A stretch of DNA of 64,000 bases from JALSNL01 sp036479585 (GTDB lineage Bacteria; Bacteroidota; Ignavibacteria; Ignavibacteriales; Melioribacteraceae): positions 4,030,001 to 4,094,000 of the forward strand of contig OZ245062.1 of NCBI GenBank assembly GCA_965224785.1, given 5' to 3'. A program made the translations under genes and the position numbers. This document shows positions 34,871 to 43,379 of this stretch, one piece after another; the first letter of the stretch is position 1; each line of letters begins with the position of its first letter. The notes under the pieces were generated by a model. It was given only the letters and a program-made list of their open reading frames with translations, made no database searches and had not been told where the DNA came from.

Positions 34871-35344
34871 GGAACGCAGATCTGTTATGATTGTTTATGA
34901 TTAATGATGATAAAAGATTTTATGATTTAAATTCAGATGAAAACACTTTTCTTTTTAATTGTGGTTCTTTCCCAAAATTTAGTAATAAACCAACTTCTAT
35001 TTCAGTAGCTTTTAAATAGTTTATTAATTGTGTTTCATGTTCAATTGCTATATTCTCAGCAGCTTTTAATTCTACAATTACTGAATCTTCTACAATAATA
35101 TCAGCAAAATATTCTCCGACATTTTTATCATCATAAAAAACTTTAATTGGAAATTGCCTTTTAGAATTCAAACCCATTTTTGATAACTCAATCATCATAC
35201 TCTTTTCGTAAACTTTTTCTAAAAAGCCATAACCTAATTTATTATAAACATTATAAAATGCTTTAATAATCTTTTTAGTTAAATCACTATGTTGAAAGTT
35301 GTCCATCATAAAAAATCATAACCGATCATAATAATCTGCGTTCT
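34871..35344. mobile_element. Small mobile element carrying a GxxExxY gene
   Basis: A 474-bp unit with imperfect inverted ends: GGAACGCAGATCTGTTATGA on the left and, read from the right end, AGAACGCAGATTATTATGAT. Each end is followed by further ATGAT repeats. The only gene inside is the GxxExxY gene at 34920-35309, read leftwards. A gene-less element with the same ends, GGAACGCAGAT and TATGAT, is at 48787-48955. Together these support a mobile unit with a coding form and a deleted derivative. Confidence 0.65.
34920..35309 (-). CDS. GxxExxY family protein
   Basis: A 129-residue protein of the GxxExxY family: LGYGFLEKVYEKSMMIEL contains the name motif (G-F-L-E-K-V-Y). YFADIIVEDSVIVELKAAENI resembles the D...ExK core of PD-(D/E)xK nucleases, and HETQLINYLKATEIEVGLLLNFG completes the family end. 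The biochemical function is not established. It lies inside inverted repeats shared with a non-coding element elsewhere in the window, which suggests that it is cargo of, or the enzyme for, a mobile unit. Confidence 0.88.
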   Translation of the reverse strand: MMDNFQHSDLTKKIIKAFYNVYNKLGYGFLEKVYEKSMMIELSKMGLNSKRQFPIKVFYDDKNVGEYFADIIVEDSVIVELKAAENIAIEHETQLINYLKATEIEVGLLLNFGKEPQLKRKVFSSEFKS

Positions 35345-35347
35345 ATT

Positions 35348-37816
35348 TTATTTTACTACAATATTATAAATCTTATTTTTGATATAAATTTCCTTTACAA
35401 CTGTCTTTCCTTCAGTATGAGTTTTAACATTTGCGTCTGCCCAAACAGTTTCTTTAACTTTTTCTTCATCTGAATTTATTGGCATTTGAAACTTAGCTCT
35501 AACCTTGCCCTGAACTTGAACCACAATTGTAACATCATCAACAGTAAGAGCTTTTTTATCAACCGAATAACTTGGTGGATTTTTGAACATAGACTTTTCG
35601 TTACCAATAATTTGCCAACACTCTTCACCAAGATGCGGAGCAAGTGGAGAAAGCATATATACAAATCTTTCCAAAGAATAAGCAATAATTTCGTTGTTAC
35701 ATTTGCTTAAAGATTTTATTAAGTCATTCATCAATTCCATAAGTGAAGCAACAGCTGTGTTGAATCTAAAATTTTCTAATTCAACATCATACTTATCCAA
35801 AGTAGAATTAACTTTTCTATAGATTTCTTTTTCAATATCTGACAACTTAGAAATGTCATAATTTTCTTTTGGAGTAGTAGTTTTTGTCAAATCTTTATAA
35901 CTATTAATAAGAGTATAACTTCTTTGAACAAACCGATCAACGCCAACCATACCTTTATCATTCCAATCTCCACCAAGATCGTAAGGTCCCATAAACATTA
36001 AGTACATTCTAAAAACATCTGCTCCAAATTGATCAACAAAAATTCCAGGATCAACAACATTATCTTTTGACTTTGACATCTTAGCACCTTCGTTTGTAAT
36101 TGTGCCTTGGTGTATAAGACGTTTGAATGGTTCGTCGCTGTTAACAAGATTTATATCTTTCAAAAATTTATGAATGAAGCGAGCGTAAAGTAAATGCATA
36201 GTTGCATGCTCGGCACCACCAACATACATATCAACCGGAGTCCAGCTATTAGCAAGACTTTTGTCAAACATTGCATCAGAAACATTTGGATTTAGATAAC
36301 GTAAATAGTACCACGATGAATCCATAAATGTATCCATCGTATCAACTTCTCTTTTTGCTTCACCAATACATTTTGGACAAGCTGTATTTACAAAATCAGA
36401 ATTACTTGCAAGTGGCGAACCACCATCGTGCTTAAACTCAACTTCATAAGGAAGCTCAACTGGTAAATCTTTTTCTGGAACTGGCACTTGCCCACAATTT
36501 TCACAATGTATAATTGGAATAGGTGTTCCCCAATATCTTTGTCGGGAAATTAACCAATCACGCAATCTATAGTTTATAGTTCTATGTCCAACGTGACTTG
36601 TTTCAAGATGAGCAGAAATTTTTTCAATTCCTTCGTCTGATTTTTCTCCATTAAACTCACTAGAATTTACCATTGTGCCAACGCCAGTAAAAGCAGATTC
36701 AAGCTCATCATTTTCATGAGTTCCATCTTCAAGAATAACTTTACGAATTGGAAGGTTGAAATTTTTAGCAAATTCAAAATCTCTTTCGTCGTGTCCCGGG
36801 ACTGCCATTACGCAACCTGTTCCGTAACTGACTAACACATAATCAGCAACCCAAATTGGAACTTTCTCATTGTTAACTGGATTGATAGCAAAAGCTCCAG
36901 TCGGAACTCCGGTTTTTTCTTTTACTGTTGAAGTTCTTTCTATTTCAGATAAAGATTTTACTGACTGAATATATTCTTCAACTTTCTGTTTGTTTTCTTC
37001 TATCGTTATTTCTGCAACAAGTTCATGTTCGGGTGCAAGTACACAATAGGTTACTCCAAATAATGTGTCGGGTCTTGTAGTAAAAACTGTAAACTTTTTT
37101 TCAGAGTTAGCTATTTTAAAATCTACTTCTGTTCCAAAACTTTTGCCTATCCAATGTTTTTGCATCCGCTTAGTTTTTTCAGGCCAGTTTATTTTTTCTA
37201 ATCCATCAAGTAATTTTTCAGCATAGTCTGTAATTTTATAAAACCATTGAGTAAGATTTTTTTGTTCAACCGCAGTATTGCAACGTTCACAAGTTCCATC
37301 ACCTTGCACTTGTTCGTTTGCCAAAACAGTTTGACATGAAGGACACCAATTTACCGGAGCATTTTTTCTGTACGCTAAACCATTTTCATAAAGTTTAAGA
37401 AACAACCATTGATTCCATTTGTAATATTCTGGAACGCAAGTCATTAACTCGGCATCCCAATCGTACATACAGCCCATTGTTTTTAGCTGTTCTTTTATAT
37501 CTTTAATATTTTTTAACGTACTATCTTTAGGATGAACGCCGGTTTTGATTGCATAATTTTCAGCAGGTAACCCGAAAGCATCGTAACCCATTGGTTCAAA
37601 TACATTGTAGCCACGTAACTTTCTAAATCGCGCCCAAGAATCTGTTGGTGCATAATTGTACCAATGACCAATATGAGTTTTTGATCCGGACGGATAAATG
37701 AACATTACCAAAGTATATAGCTTTTTCTCGTCATCAGATAAATCAGTTGAGTTAACTTTGTTTGTATCCCAAAATTGTTGCCATTTTTTTTCAACTTCTA
37801 CAAAAGGGTATTTCAT
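35348..37816 (-). CDS. leuS: Leucyl-tRNA synthetase
   Basis: Class I synthetase that charges tRNA-Leu, 822 residues from the ATG at 37816. The catalytic HIGH motif is in KTHIGHWYNY and KMSKS in EGAKMSKSKDN; the CP1 editing domain (FTTRPDTLFGVTY) and zinc-binding cysteines (NWCPSCQT, CERCNTA) are present. An in-frame start at 37939 would add 41 residues that look non-homologous; the ATG at 37816 opens the family sequence MKYPFVEVEKKWQQFW and has AGGA just upstream, so it is preferred. The mobile GxxExxY element ends four bases beyond the stop. Confidence 0.95.
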   Translation of the reverse strand: MKYPFVEVEKKWQQFWDTNKVNSTDLSDDEKKLYTLVMFIYPSGSKTHIGHWYNYAPTDSWARFRKLRGYNVFEPMGYDAFGLPAENYAIKTGVHPKDSTLKNIKDIKEQLKTMGCMYDWDAELMTCVPEYYKWNQWLFLKLYENGLAYRKNAPVNWCPSCQTVLANEQVQGDGTCERCNTAVEQKNLTQWFYKITDYAEKLLDGLEKINWPEKTKRMQKHWIGKSFGTEVDFKIANSEKKFTVFTTRPDTLFGVTYCVLAPEHELVAEITIEENKQKVEEYIQSVKSLSEIERTSTVKEKTGVPTGAFAINPVNNEKVPIWVADYVLVSYGTGCVMAVPGHDERDFEFAKNFNLPIRKVILEDGTHENDELESAFTGVGTMVNSSEFNGEKSDEGIEKISAHLETSHVGHRTINYRLRDWLISRQRYWGTPIPIIHCENCGQVPVPEKDLPVELPYEVEFKHDGGSPLASNSDFVNTACPKCIGEAKREVDTMDTFMDSSWYYLRYLNPNVSDAMFDKSLANSWTPVDMYVGGAEHATMHLLYARFIHKFLKDINLVNSDEPFKRLIHQGTITNEGAKMSKSKDNVVDPGIFVDQFGADVFRMYLMFMGPYDLGGDWNDKGMVGVDRFVQRSYTLINSYKDLTKTTTPKENYDISKLSDIEKEIYRKVNSTLDKYDVELENFRFNTAVASLMELMNDLIKSLSKCNNEIIAYSLERFVYMLSPLAPHLGEECWQIIGNEKSMFKNPPSYSVDKKALTVDDVTIVVQVQGKVRAKFQMPINSDEEKVKETVWADANVKTHTEGKTVVKEIYIKNKIYNIVVK

Positions 37817-37964
37817 AAATTCCTGCAAAGGTGTATTTAAAAGAATTGTAAAACTATCAAAATCGTGATGGTTTATCAAGATAACATCTTTTAAATAGCT
37901 TCCCTTTTGAGAAATATTTTCTAATATTTTAACACTCATTTGAAATTTTTATTTACGGAGCAAT

Positions 37965-39227
37965 ATGGATTACTTTAAATCAGAATACTTTACATACAAA
38001 AATGATAAACTTTTTTGTGAAAATGTAAGTCTAGAAAGTATAGCAGAAGAAGTTGACACACCAGTTTATGTTTATAGCAAAAAGTTTTTTGTGGATAGAT
38101 ATTTAGAATTTCAAGATGCTTTTAAATCCATAAAGCATAAAATCTTTTATGCATCCAAAGCTAACTTTAACATTAGTGTAACAAAGTTGTTTTATAGTTT
38201 GGGTGCTGGTGTTGATGTCAATTCTGCCGGAGAATTTTACAAAGCTTTAAAAGCCGGAGTATCGCCTGAAGCTATGCTGTTAACTGGTGTTGGCAAAACA
38301 GATGAAGAAATAAAGTTAGGTCTTGAAAATAATGTTAAACTAATTAAAGCTGAATCTCTTGAAGAGATTTACGTGATAGATAAGATTGCAAAAGAACTTA
38401 ACAAAATTACCCCACTTGCAATTAGAGTAAATCCTAATGTTGATCCGGTAACACATCCATACATTTCAACCGGACTTGCAGAAAATAAATTTGGGATTGA
38501 TGAAACAGTTGCTCTTGAAATATTTCGAGAAGCATCAAAACTTTCAAACATAAATTTAGTTGGAATTGATATGCACATTGGTTCTCAAATTACAACAGTA
38601 CAGCCTTATGTTGAAGCAATTACAAAATTAGTTAACATAGAACAAACACTTCTAAAAGAAGGAATAAAGCTTGAACACATTGATGTTGGCGGTGGAGTCG
38701 GAGTTTATTACAAAGATGAAAGTCCATTCTCACCTAAAGAATTTGCAGATGCTATTTTACCCGTTTTGGAACGAACAGATTGTGAAATATTTTTTGAACC
38801 CGGAAGATTTCTTACAGCTAATGGTGGATGTTTAATCTCAAAAGTTCTCTACACAAAAAGTAATCTTGATAAAAACTTTCTTGTAGTTGATGCTTCAATG
38901 ACAGATTTATTACGCCCAAGTATTTATAAAGCTTATCATCACATTCAGCCAATTGAAAAAACTAACAATAAAAATATTATAGTTGATGTCGTTGGCCCGG
39001 TTTGCGAAAGTGGAGATTTTCTTGGTAAAAATAGAACGATAACAGAATGCAAAAGGGATGACCTAATTGCTGTGATGTCAGCCGGAGCCTATGGAATGGT
39101 AATGTCATCCAATTACAATGCAAGAAGAAGACCAGTAGAAGTTCTTGTTGATGGTAATAAATATAAAGTTATTAGAGAACGGGAAACTTTTGAGCAGTTA
39201 ATGCAAAGTGAAATAATTGTTTTGTAA
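37965..39227 (+). CDS. lysA: Diaminopimelate decarboxylase
   Basis: A 420-residue PLP enzyme of fold type III that makes lysine from meso-diaminopimelate. Seen are the PLP-lysine segment IFYASKANFNISV, AGVDVNSAGEFYKAL, GIDMHIGSQI, the glycine loop HIDVGGGVGVYY, EPGRFLTANGG, and the subunit-interface GPVCESGDFLGK and SAGAYGMVMSSNYNARRRPVEV, where Cys and Tyr contribute to the second active site. Start at 37965 has a CGGAG site upstream. It is divergent from leuS and read toward the copper region. Confidence 0.96.
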   Translation: MDYFKSEYFTYKNDKLFCENVSLESIAEEVDTPVYVYSKKFFVDRYLEFQDAFKSIKHKIFYASKANFNISVTKLFYSLGAGVDVNSAGEFYKALKAGVSPEAMLLTGVGKTDEEIKLGLENNVKLIKAESLEEIYVIDKIAKELNKITPLAIRVNPNVDPVTHPYISTGLAENKFGIDETVALEIFREASKLSNINLVGIDMHIGSQITTVQPYVEAITKLVNIEQTLLKEGIKLEHIDVGGGVGVYYKDESPFSPKEFADAILPVLERTDCEIFFEPGRFLTANGGCLISKVLYTKSNLDKNFLVVDASMTDLLRPSIYKAYHHIQPIEKTNNKNIIVDVVGPVCESGDFLGKNRTITECKRDDLIAVMSAGAYGMVMSSNYNARRRPVEVLVDGNKYKVIRERETFEQLMQSEIIVL

Positions 39228-39275
39228 GTGAATTGTTTATAGATTTAGTAGTTCTATTATTTAAAGATTAAGCAA

Positions 39276-39857
39276 ATGGAAAACATAGACAATAAATTAT
39301 ATATAAAGAATATGGTTTGTCCACGCTGCATTAAAGTAGTGTGCGATGAATTTGAAAAATTAGGCATTAAAGTTCAATCCATTATTCTTGGTGAGGTTGA
39401 AACGGAACTTTCCAGAGAAAAATTACCAATAAATAAAATATCAAAAGTCCTTGTAAAAAATGGGTTCGAATTAATTTCTGATAATACTTCAATAATTATT
39501 GAGCAAATAAAAAATGAAATTATTTCTGTAATTCAAGAATACGAGAATGAAGACTTAACCAAAATTAATTTTCCAAAATATCTTTCGAAAAAAATTGATA
39601 AAGATTACACCTCACTTAGTACTTTGTTTTCAAAAACGGAAGGAATAACTATTGAGCATTTTATCATTCTTCAAAAAATTGAAAAAGTTAAGGAATATTT
39701 AAAATACGATGAACTAACACTAAGTGAAATTTCATATAGGCTTGGTTATAGTTCTGTTCAACATCTTTCAAGACAATTCAAAAAGAACACCGGACTAACT
39801 GCAAGCGAATTTAAAAACAATCTTTCCAGTAAGCGTAAATCTTTAGATTCAATATAA
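39276..39857 (+). CDS. AraC-type regulator with an N-terminal metal-binding (HMA-like) domain
   Basis: A 193-residue fusion. The first ~70 residues resemble a heavy-metal-associated domain: LYIKNMVCPRCIKVVCDEF carries the M-x-C-x-x-C metal site, with beta-alpha-beta spacing after it. The C-terminal ~100 residues are an AraC-type double helix-turn-helix (SEISYRLGYSSVQHLSRQFK, KNTGLTASEFKNN). This small design is known beside copper genes in Bacteroidota and suggests a regulator that senses copper directly. It precedes copZ and copA. The TATAAC direct repeats at 39926-39953 and 45071-45101 are candidate binding sites. Confidence 0.85.
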   Translation: MENIDNKLYIKNMVCPRCIKVVCDEFEKLGIKVQSIILGEVETELSREKLPINKISKVLVKNGFELISDNTSIIIEQIKNEIISVIQEYENEDLTKINFPKYLSKKIDKDYTSLSTLFSKTEGITIEHFIILQKIEKVKEYLKYDELTLSEISYRLGYSSVQHLSRQFKKNTGLTASEFKNNLSSKRKSLDSI

Positions 39858-39925
39858 TTTGTTAAACGGTAATTAAATAATTTATCTATTTAACAATTTT
39901 AAAAGTTCGCTAACCTCTAAAAATA

Positions 39926-39953
39926 ATATAACACTTTTCAAAAAATATATAAC
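39926..39953 (+). promoter_or_regulatory. Candidate AraC-type operator upstream of copZ
   Basis: Direct repeat ATATAAC at 39926-39932 and 39947-39953, start-to-start distance exactly 21 bp (two helical turns). The repeat ends about 52 bp before the copZ ATG. The first copy is followed by A and the second by G, as in the pair at 45071-45101. The two-turn direct repeat is the typical layout for an AraC-family site. Confidence 0.55.
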
Positions 39954-40005
39954 GGAACTTTTGCTCTGTGCAATTATCTTTGGATTAAACAAAATGGAGT
40001 ATAAA

Positions 40006-40203
40006 ATGAAAGATCAAACTTATAAAATTGAAGGAATGACCTGTCAACATTGCGTAATGGCTGTTAAAGTTGAGTTAGAAGAAATTGGTGTGGATTCATT
40101 TGAAGTTGAAATTGGTTCTGCTAAAGTAAAGTTTGATGAAAATAAAATTACAGATACTGATATTAATAAAGCTGTTGAAGAAGCTGGTTTTAAAGTAGTT
40201 TAA
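40006..40203 (+). CDS. copZ: Copper chaperone (heavy-metal-associated domain protein)
   Basis: A 65-residue single HMA-domain protein with the metal site IEGMTCQHCVMAV and the usual beta-alpha-beta-beta-alpha-beta layout, ending EEAGFKVV. The ATG at 40006 is chosen because a GGAG ribosome-binding site lies six bases before it and the HMA fold begins there; the in-frame TTG at 39961 and ATG at 39994 are less likely. It should hand Cu(I) to the P-type ATPase encoded next, or to the regulator upstream. A palindromic repeat separates it from copA. Confidence 0.92.
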   Translation: MKDQTYKIEGMTCQHCVMAVKVELEEIGVDSFEVEIGSAKVKFDENKITDTDINKAVEEAGFKVV

Positions 40204-40217
40204 TAATATTCAAATTT

Positions 40218-40315
40218 GTCATTCCAGCCCCGCTTAAAAACACGGGATAAACTTTGACTGGGAATCCAGAAGACTTTATGCAAATGGATTCCCGATAACA
40301 AAATTCGGGAATGAC
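40218..40315. repeat. Palindromic repeat family C (GTCATTCC ends), copy 1
   Basis: A 98-bp element from GTCATTCCAGCCCCG to TTCGGGAATGAC, with inner arms TGGGAATCC / GGATTCCCG. Its last bases contain the ATG (40311-40313) used as the copA start codon, so the insertion has become part of the coding region. Related copies are at 47011-47095 and, as a core, at 1019-1103. Confidence 0.85.
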
Positions 40316-42587
40316 AAAAAATATTTCAATTATCATAACAGAGAAAATTATCAATATAGAAACTACAAAATATAATCTACCCGTTACTGGTATGACTTGT
40401 GCAAGCTGTGTTGCACGTGTTGAAAAAATTCTTAACAAAGTGGAAGGAATTGAAAATGTAAAAGTTAATTATGCTACAGAAAAAGTTTCCTTTGATGTTG
40501 TTGATAATAATATTGATATAAAAAAAACTGCTGAGAAACTAGAGAAGTATGGTTATTCAATGCAGCTTCAAGACAGTTCTTTTAATAAACCAACCGCTAC
40601 TTCCGATAGCGAAGATTTCGGAGTTTTTTCCAAAGAGTACGATGAGCTTAAAAAAGATTTTAGATTAGCCTTAATTTTCACAATCCCACTTTTTATAATT
40701 AGTATGTTGAGCAATATGTATTCTAGTTGGTCGTTGAGTTCTGATTACACTTATAAAATTCTACTATTACTTACTACTCCCGTTTTGTTTATTCCGGGTA
40801 AAAGATTTTTCAAAATATTTTGGACAAACCTAAAACATTTTTCATTTGAAATGAATTCTCTTGTAGCAATTGGAACTGGTTCAGCCTATGCATACAGCAC
40901 GGTTGCTACCCTCTTCCCTAATCTTGTTTCCACTTCAAACAATATTGCACCACATGTTTATTTTGATACAGCTGCCGTTATTATCACTCTTATTTTAATG
41001 GGAAAAGTTCTTGAAGCCAAAGCAAAAAAGAAAACTAACACTGCAATTAAAAAACTGATGGAGCTTAAACCCAAGGAAGCCACTGTTATAATAGATGGAG
41101 AAGAAGTAACAATTCCTCTGGAACAACTTAGCGTTGGTCAATTTATTATAGTAAAGCCAGGAGAAAAAATTCCGACAGATGGAATTATTACAAAAGGATT
41201 TTCTACAGTAGATGAATCTATGATTACAGGCGAAAGTTTCCCAATAGAAAAAAAAATAAGTTCAATAGTAATAGGTGGGACAATAAATAAAAACGGCACT
41301 TTCGTTTTTGAAATTACTTCACTCGGAGATAATTCCGTTCTCGGTCAAATAATAAAAATGGTTGAAGAAGCACAAGGTTCAAAAGCACCAATACAAAAAT
41401 TAGCAGATAAAATTGCAGCAGTTTTTGTTCCAACAGTTATAGGAATTGCAACTTTAACATTTATTGGATGGATGATTTTTGGAAGTGAGCATTCTTTTGT
41501 AGTTGCACTTGTAAGTTTTGTTGCGGTATTAATAATTGCTTGTCCGTGTGCATTAGGACTGGCAACCCCAACAGCCATAATGGTTGGAACGGGTTTGGGT
41601 GCAAGCAAAGGCATTCTAATTAAGAATGGTGAAAGCTTAGAAATTGCCCACAAAGTAACTACGGTTGTACTTGATAAAACCGGAACTATCACAGATGGAA
41701 ATCCAACAGTTACAGATGTGGTAACAAATGAAATTGATGAGATAGAACTCCTATCTTTAGTAAGTTCTGTTGAGAAAAGGTCACAACATCCAATTGCAGA
41801 AGCTATTGTGAACTATGCGAAAAATAAAAATATTAGTTCTTCAGAAATAGAATCATTCAATAATATCAGTGGTTTTGGAGTTACTGCTATTATTAACGGA
41901 AAGATGATATTAGCAGGGAATGAAAAACTAATGAATGAATACTCAATAAATATTAACGGGTTTATTGATAGTTATAATCGATTTACAAAAGAAGGAAAGT
42001 CTATTGTGTTTGTTGCAGTAGATGGAAAGTTTAAAGGTTTGCTGGCAGTTGAAGATCCAATTAAATCTACAACATCAGAAGCAATTAAAAAATTTAATGA
42101 GCTTGGACTAAATGTAGTTATGTTAACTGGAGACAATGAAAGAACAGCCAAAGCCATTGCTGAAAGAATTGGAATACAAAATTACTTTGCAGAGGTTTTG
42201 CCAAATGAGAAAGCAAATAAAATTAAAGAACTTCAAAGCAAAGGAAACATAGTTGCGATGGTTGGCGACGGAATAAATGATGCTCCGGCTTTAGTTACAG
42301 CTGATCTTGGAATTGCTATTGGAACCGGAACAGATGTAGCTATTGAGTCATCTGACATTACATTAATAAAAGGAGATTTATTAAATGTGCTTTCCGCAAT
42401 TAAACTTTCCAAGCGAACAATAAAAACAATTAAGCAGAATTTGTTTTGGGCATTCATTTATAACATAATTGGCATTCCACTTGCTGCTTTAGGAATGTTA
42501 AACCCAATGATAGGTGCGTTAGCAATGTCTTTTAGTTCTGTCTCTGTAATTAGTAATTCGTTGAGATTGAAAAGATATAAGCTATGA
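40311..42587 (+). CDS. copA: Copper-exporting P1B-type ATPase
   Basis: A 758-residue P1B-1 ATPase pumping Cu(I) out of the cytoplasm. An N-terminal HMA domain has GMTCASC; membrane helices follow, with the ion-path motif IIACPCALGLATP, the phosphorylation loop VLDKTGTI, TGES in the actuator domain, HPIAEAI with the nucleotide-binding His-Pro, and GDGINDAPAL. The first residues (MTKNISIII) lie partly in a palindromic repeat whose GGGAATGAC end supplies the ATG; no better start is in the frame before the HMA domain, since the remaining AUG is inside GMTC. There is no visible ribosome-binding site. Confidence 0.95.
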   Translation: MTKNISIIITEKIINIETTKYNLPVTGMTCASCVARVEKILNKVEGIENVKVNYATEKVSFDVVDNNIDIKKTAEKLEKYGYSMQLQDSSFNKPTATSDSEDFGVFSKEYDELKKDFRLALIFTIPLFIISMLSNMYSSWSLSSDYTYKILLLLTTPVLFIPGKRFFKIFWTNLKHFSFEMNSLVAIGTGSAYAYSTVATLFPNLVSTSNNIAPHVYFDTAAVIITLILMGKVLEAKAKKKTNTAIKKLMELKPKEATVIIDGEEVTIPLEQLSVGQFIIVKPGEKIPTDGIITKGFSTVDESMITGESFPIEKKISSIVIGGTINKNGTFVFEITSLGDNSVLGQIIKMVEEAQGSKAPIQKLADKIAAVFVPTVIGIATLTFIGWMIFGSEHSFVVALVSFVAVLIIACPCALGLATPTAIMVGTGLGASKGILIKNGESLEIAHKVTTVVLDKTGTITDGNPTVTDVVTNEIDEIELLSLVSSVEKRSQHPIAEAIVNYAKNKNISSSEIESFNNISGFGVTAIINGKMILAGNEKLMNEYSININGFIDSYNRFTKEGKSIVFVAVDGKFKGLLAVEDPIKSTTSEAIKKFNELGLNVVMLTGDNERTAKAIAERIGIQNYFAEVLPNEKANKIKELQSKGNIVAMVGDGINDAPALVTADLGIAIGTGTDVAIESSDITLIKGDLLNVLSAIKLSKRTIKTIKQNLFWAFIYNIIGIPLAALGMLNPMIGALAMSFSSVSVISNSLRLKRYKL

Positions 42588-42604
42588 GATATATACTCTT
42601 ATAA

Positions 42605-42982
42605 TTACTTTGCATATACTTCTCCAAACACTTTCTTATCAAATATGTAAGATGTAAGCAACAGTATAAGTGCAACTACAGCTGGTGCAAATCCACCATC
42701 ACTTATCATTATATGAGCAAAGAGTGCAATTATAAAATCAAAGAAAAAACCAGCATAAGCCCACTCTTTTAATAACTTAGATTTTTTTGTCCAAATGGCA
42801 GTCAATCCCAAAAGTTTGGCAAATGCTAAAGGATAAACAATATAGGCTGGATAACCTAAACCTATAAATGTTTCACTTATAGTTCCATGGTCAAAAATAT
42901 ACATCCCAGCTGACATTAGCATTAGTAAAGTTAGTATTCCTGTACTTCCATAATAAAATATTTTCTTGTTTTTATCACTCAT
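42605..42982 (-). CDS. DoxX-like family membrane protein
   Basis: A 125-residue protein with four predicted membrane helices (GILTLLMLMSAGMYIF, YIVYPLAFAKLLGLTAIW, WAYAGFFFDFIIALFAHIM, APAVVALILLLTSYIF), the topology of the DoxX/DUF417-like family. The function of DoxX-like proteins is not established; some take part in thiosulfate or redox chemistry. It is the last of a minus-strand group with a YjdI-like ferredoxin, a pirin and a TMEM175 channel, convergent with copA. Confidence 0.8.
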   Translation of the reverse strand: MSDKNKKIFYYGSTGILTLLMLMSAGMYIFDHGTISETFIGLGYPAYIVYPLAFAKLLGLTAIWTKKSKLLKEWAYAGFFFDFIIALFAHIMISDGGFAPAVVALILLLTSYIFDKKVFGEVYAK

Positions 42983-43091
42983 TGAGGTTACTCCTTATTT
43001 AGTAATTCAAGTAATTATTACAATAGTTAATTAGCTTTTAAATATGCTTCTTTAATTCATCCCCTTAAAACCATCATCTGCATTTCGGAAT

Positions 43092-43313
43092 TCACTTATT
43101 CATAAAATAACTTAAAGCTCCTGAAGGACACATAGAAATCTGTTCCTTTAATTCTTCAGTACTAGCATTTTCAATAGATAACCATGGTTTAGCATTAGGA
43201 TTATAAACCTTTGGTAATGTCTTTACACATACTCCTGAATGAGTACAAGATTTTGGTTTCCAAACTATTGTTAATTCTCCATTCGTATATTCTTTAATAA
43301 TTTCTTTTTCCAT
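43092..43313 (-). CDS. YjdI-type divergent [4Fe-4S] mono-cluster protein
   Basis: A 73-residue protein of the divergent 4Fe-4S mono-cluster family. Cysteines are in KSCTHSGVCVKTLPKVY and the later ISMCPSGALSY, in the order seen in E. coli YjdI. ELTIVWKPKSC at the start matches the family. It is probably a small electron carrier of unknown partner. It sits between pirin and DoxX-like genes, which suggests a role in oxidative or nitrosative stress rather than in copper transport itself. Confidence 0.85.
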   Translation of the reverse strand: MEKEIIKEYTNGELTIVWKPKSCTHSGVCVKTLPKVYNPNAKPWLSIENASTEELKEQISMCPSGALSYFMNK

Positions 43314-43379
43314 AATTAATATTTATCCCTTTTCATTTTGATTCATCATTTTTTGTTAAGTTATTATTCACTATTTAAG

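Noticed and set aside
37817..37939. N-terminal extension of leucyl-tRNA synthetase
   Set aside because: The 41 extra residues do not look like the family; ATG 37816 has AGGA upstream and opens the conserved sequence.
41345..41692. 115-codon open frame on the minus strand inside copA
   Set aside because: It is opposite the CPC and DKTGT region of the ATPase and reflects that frame's codon pattern, so it is not a gene.
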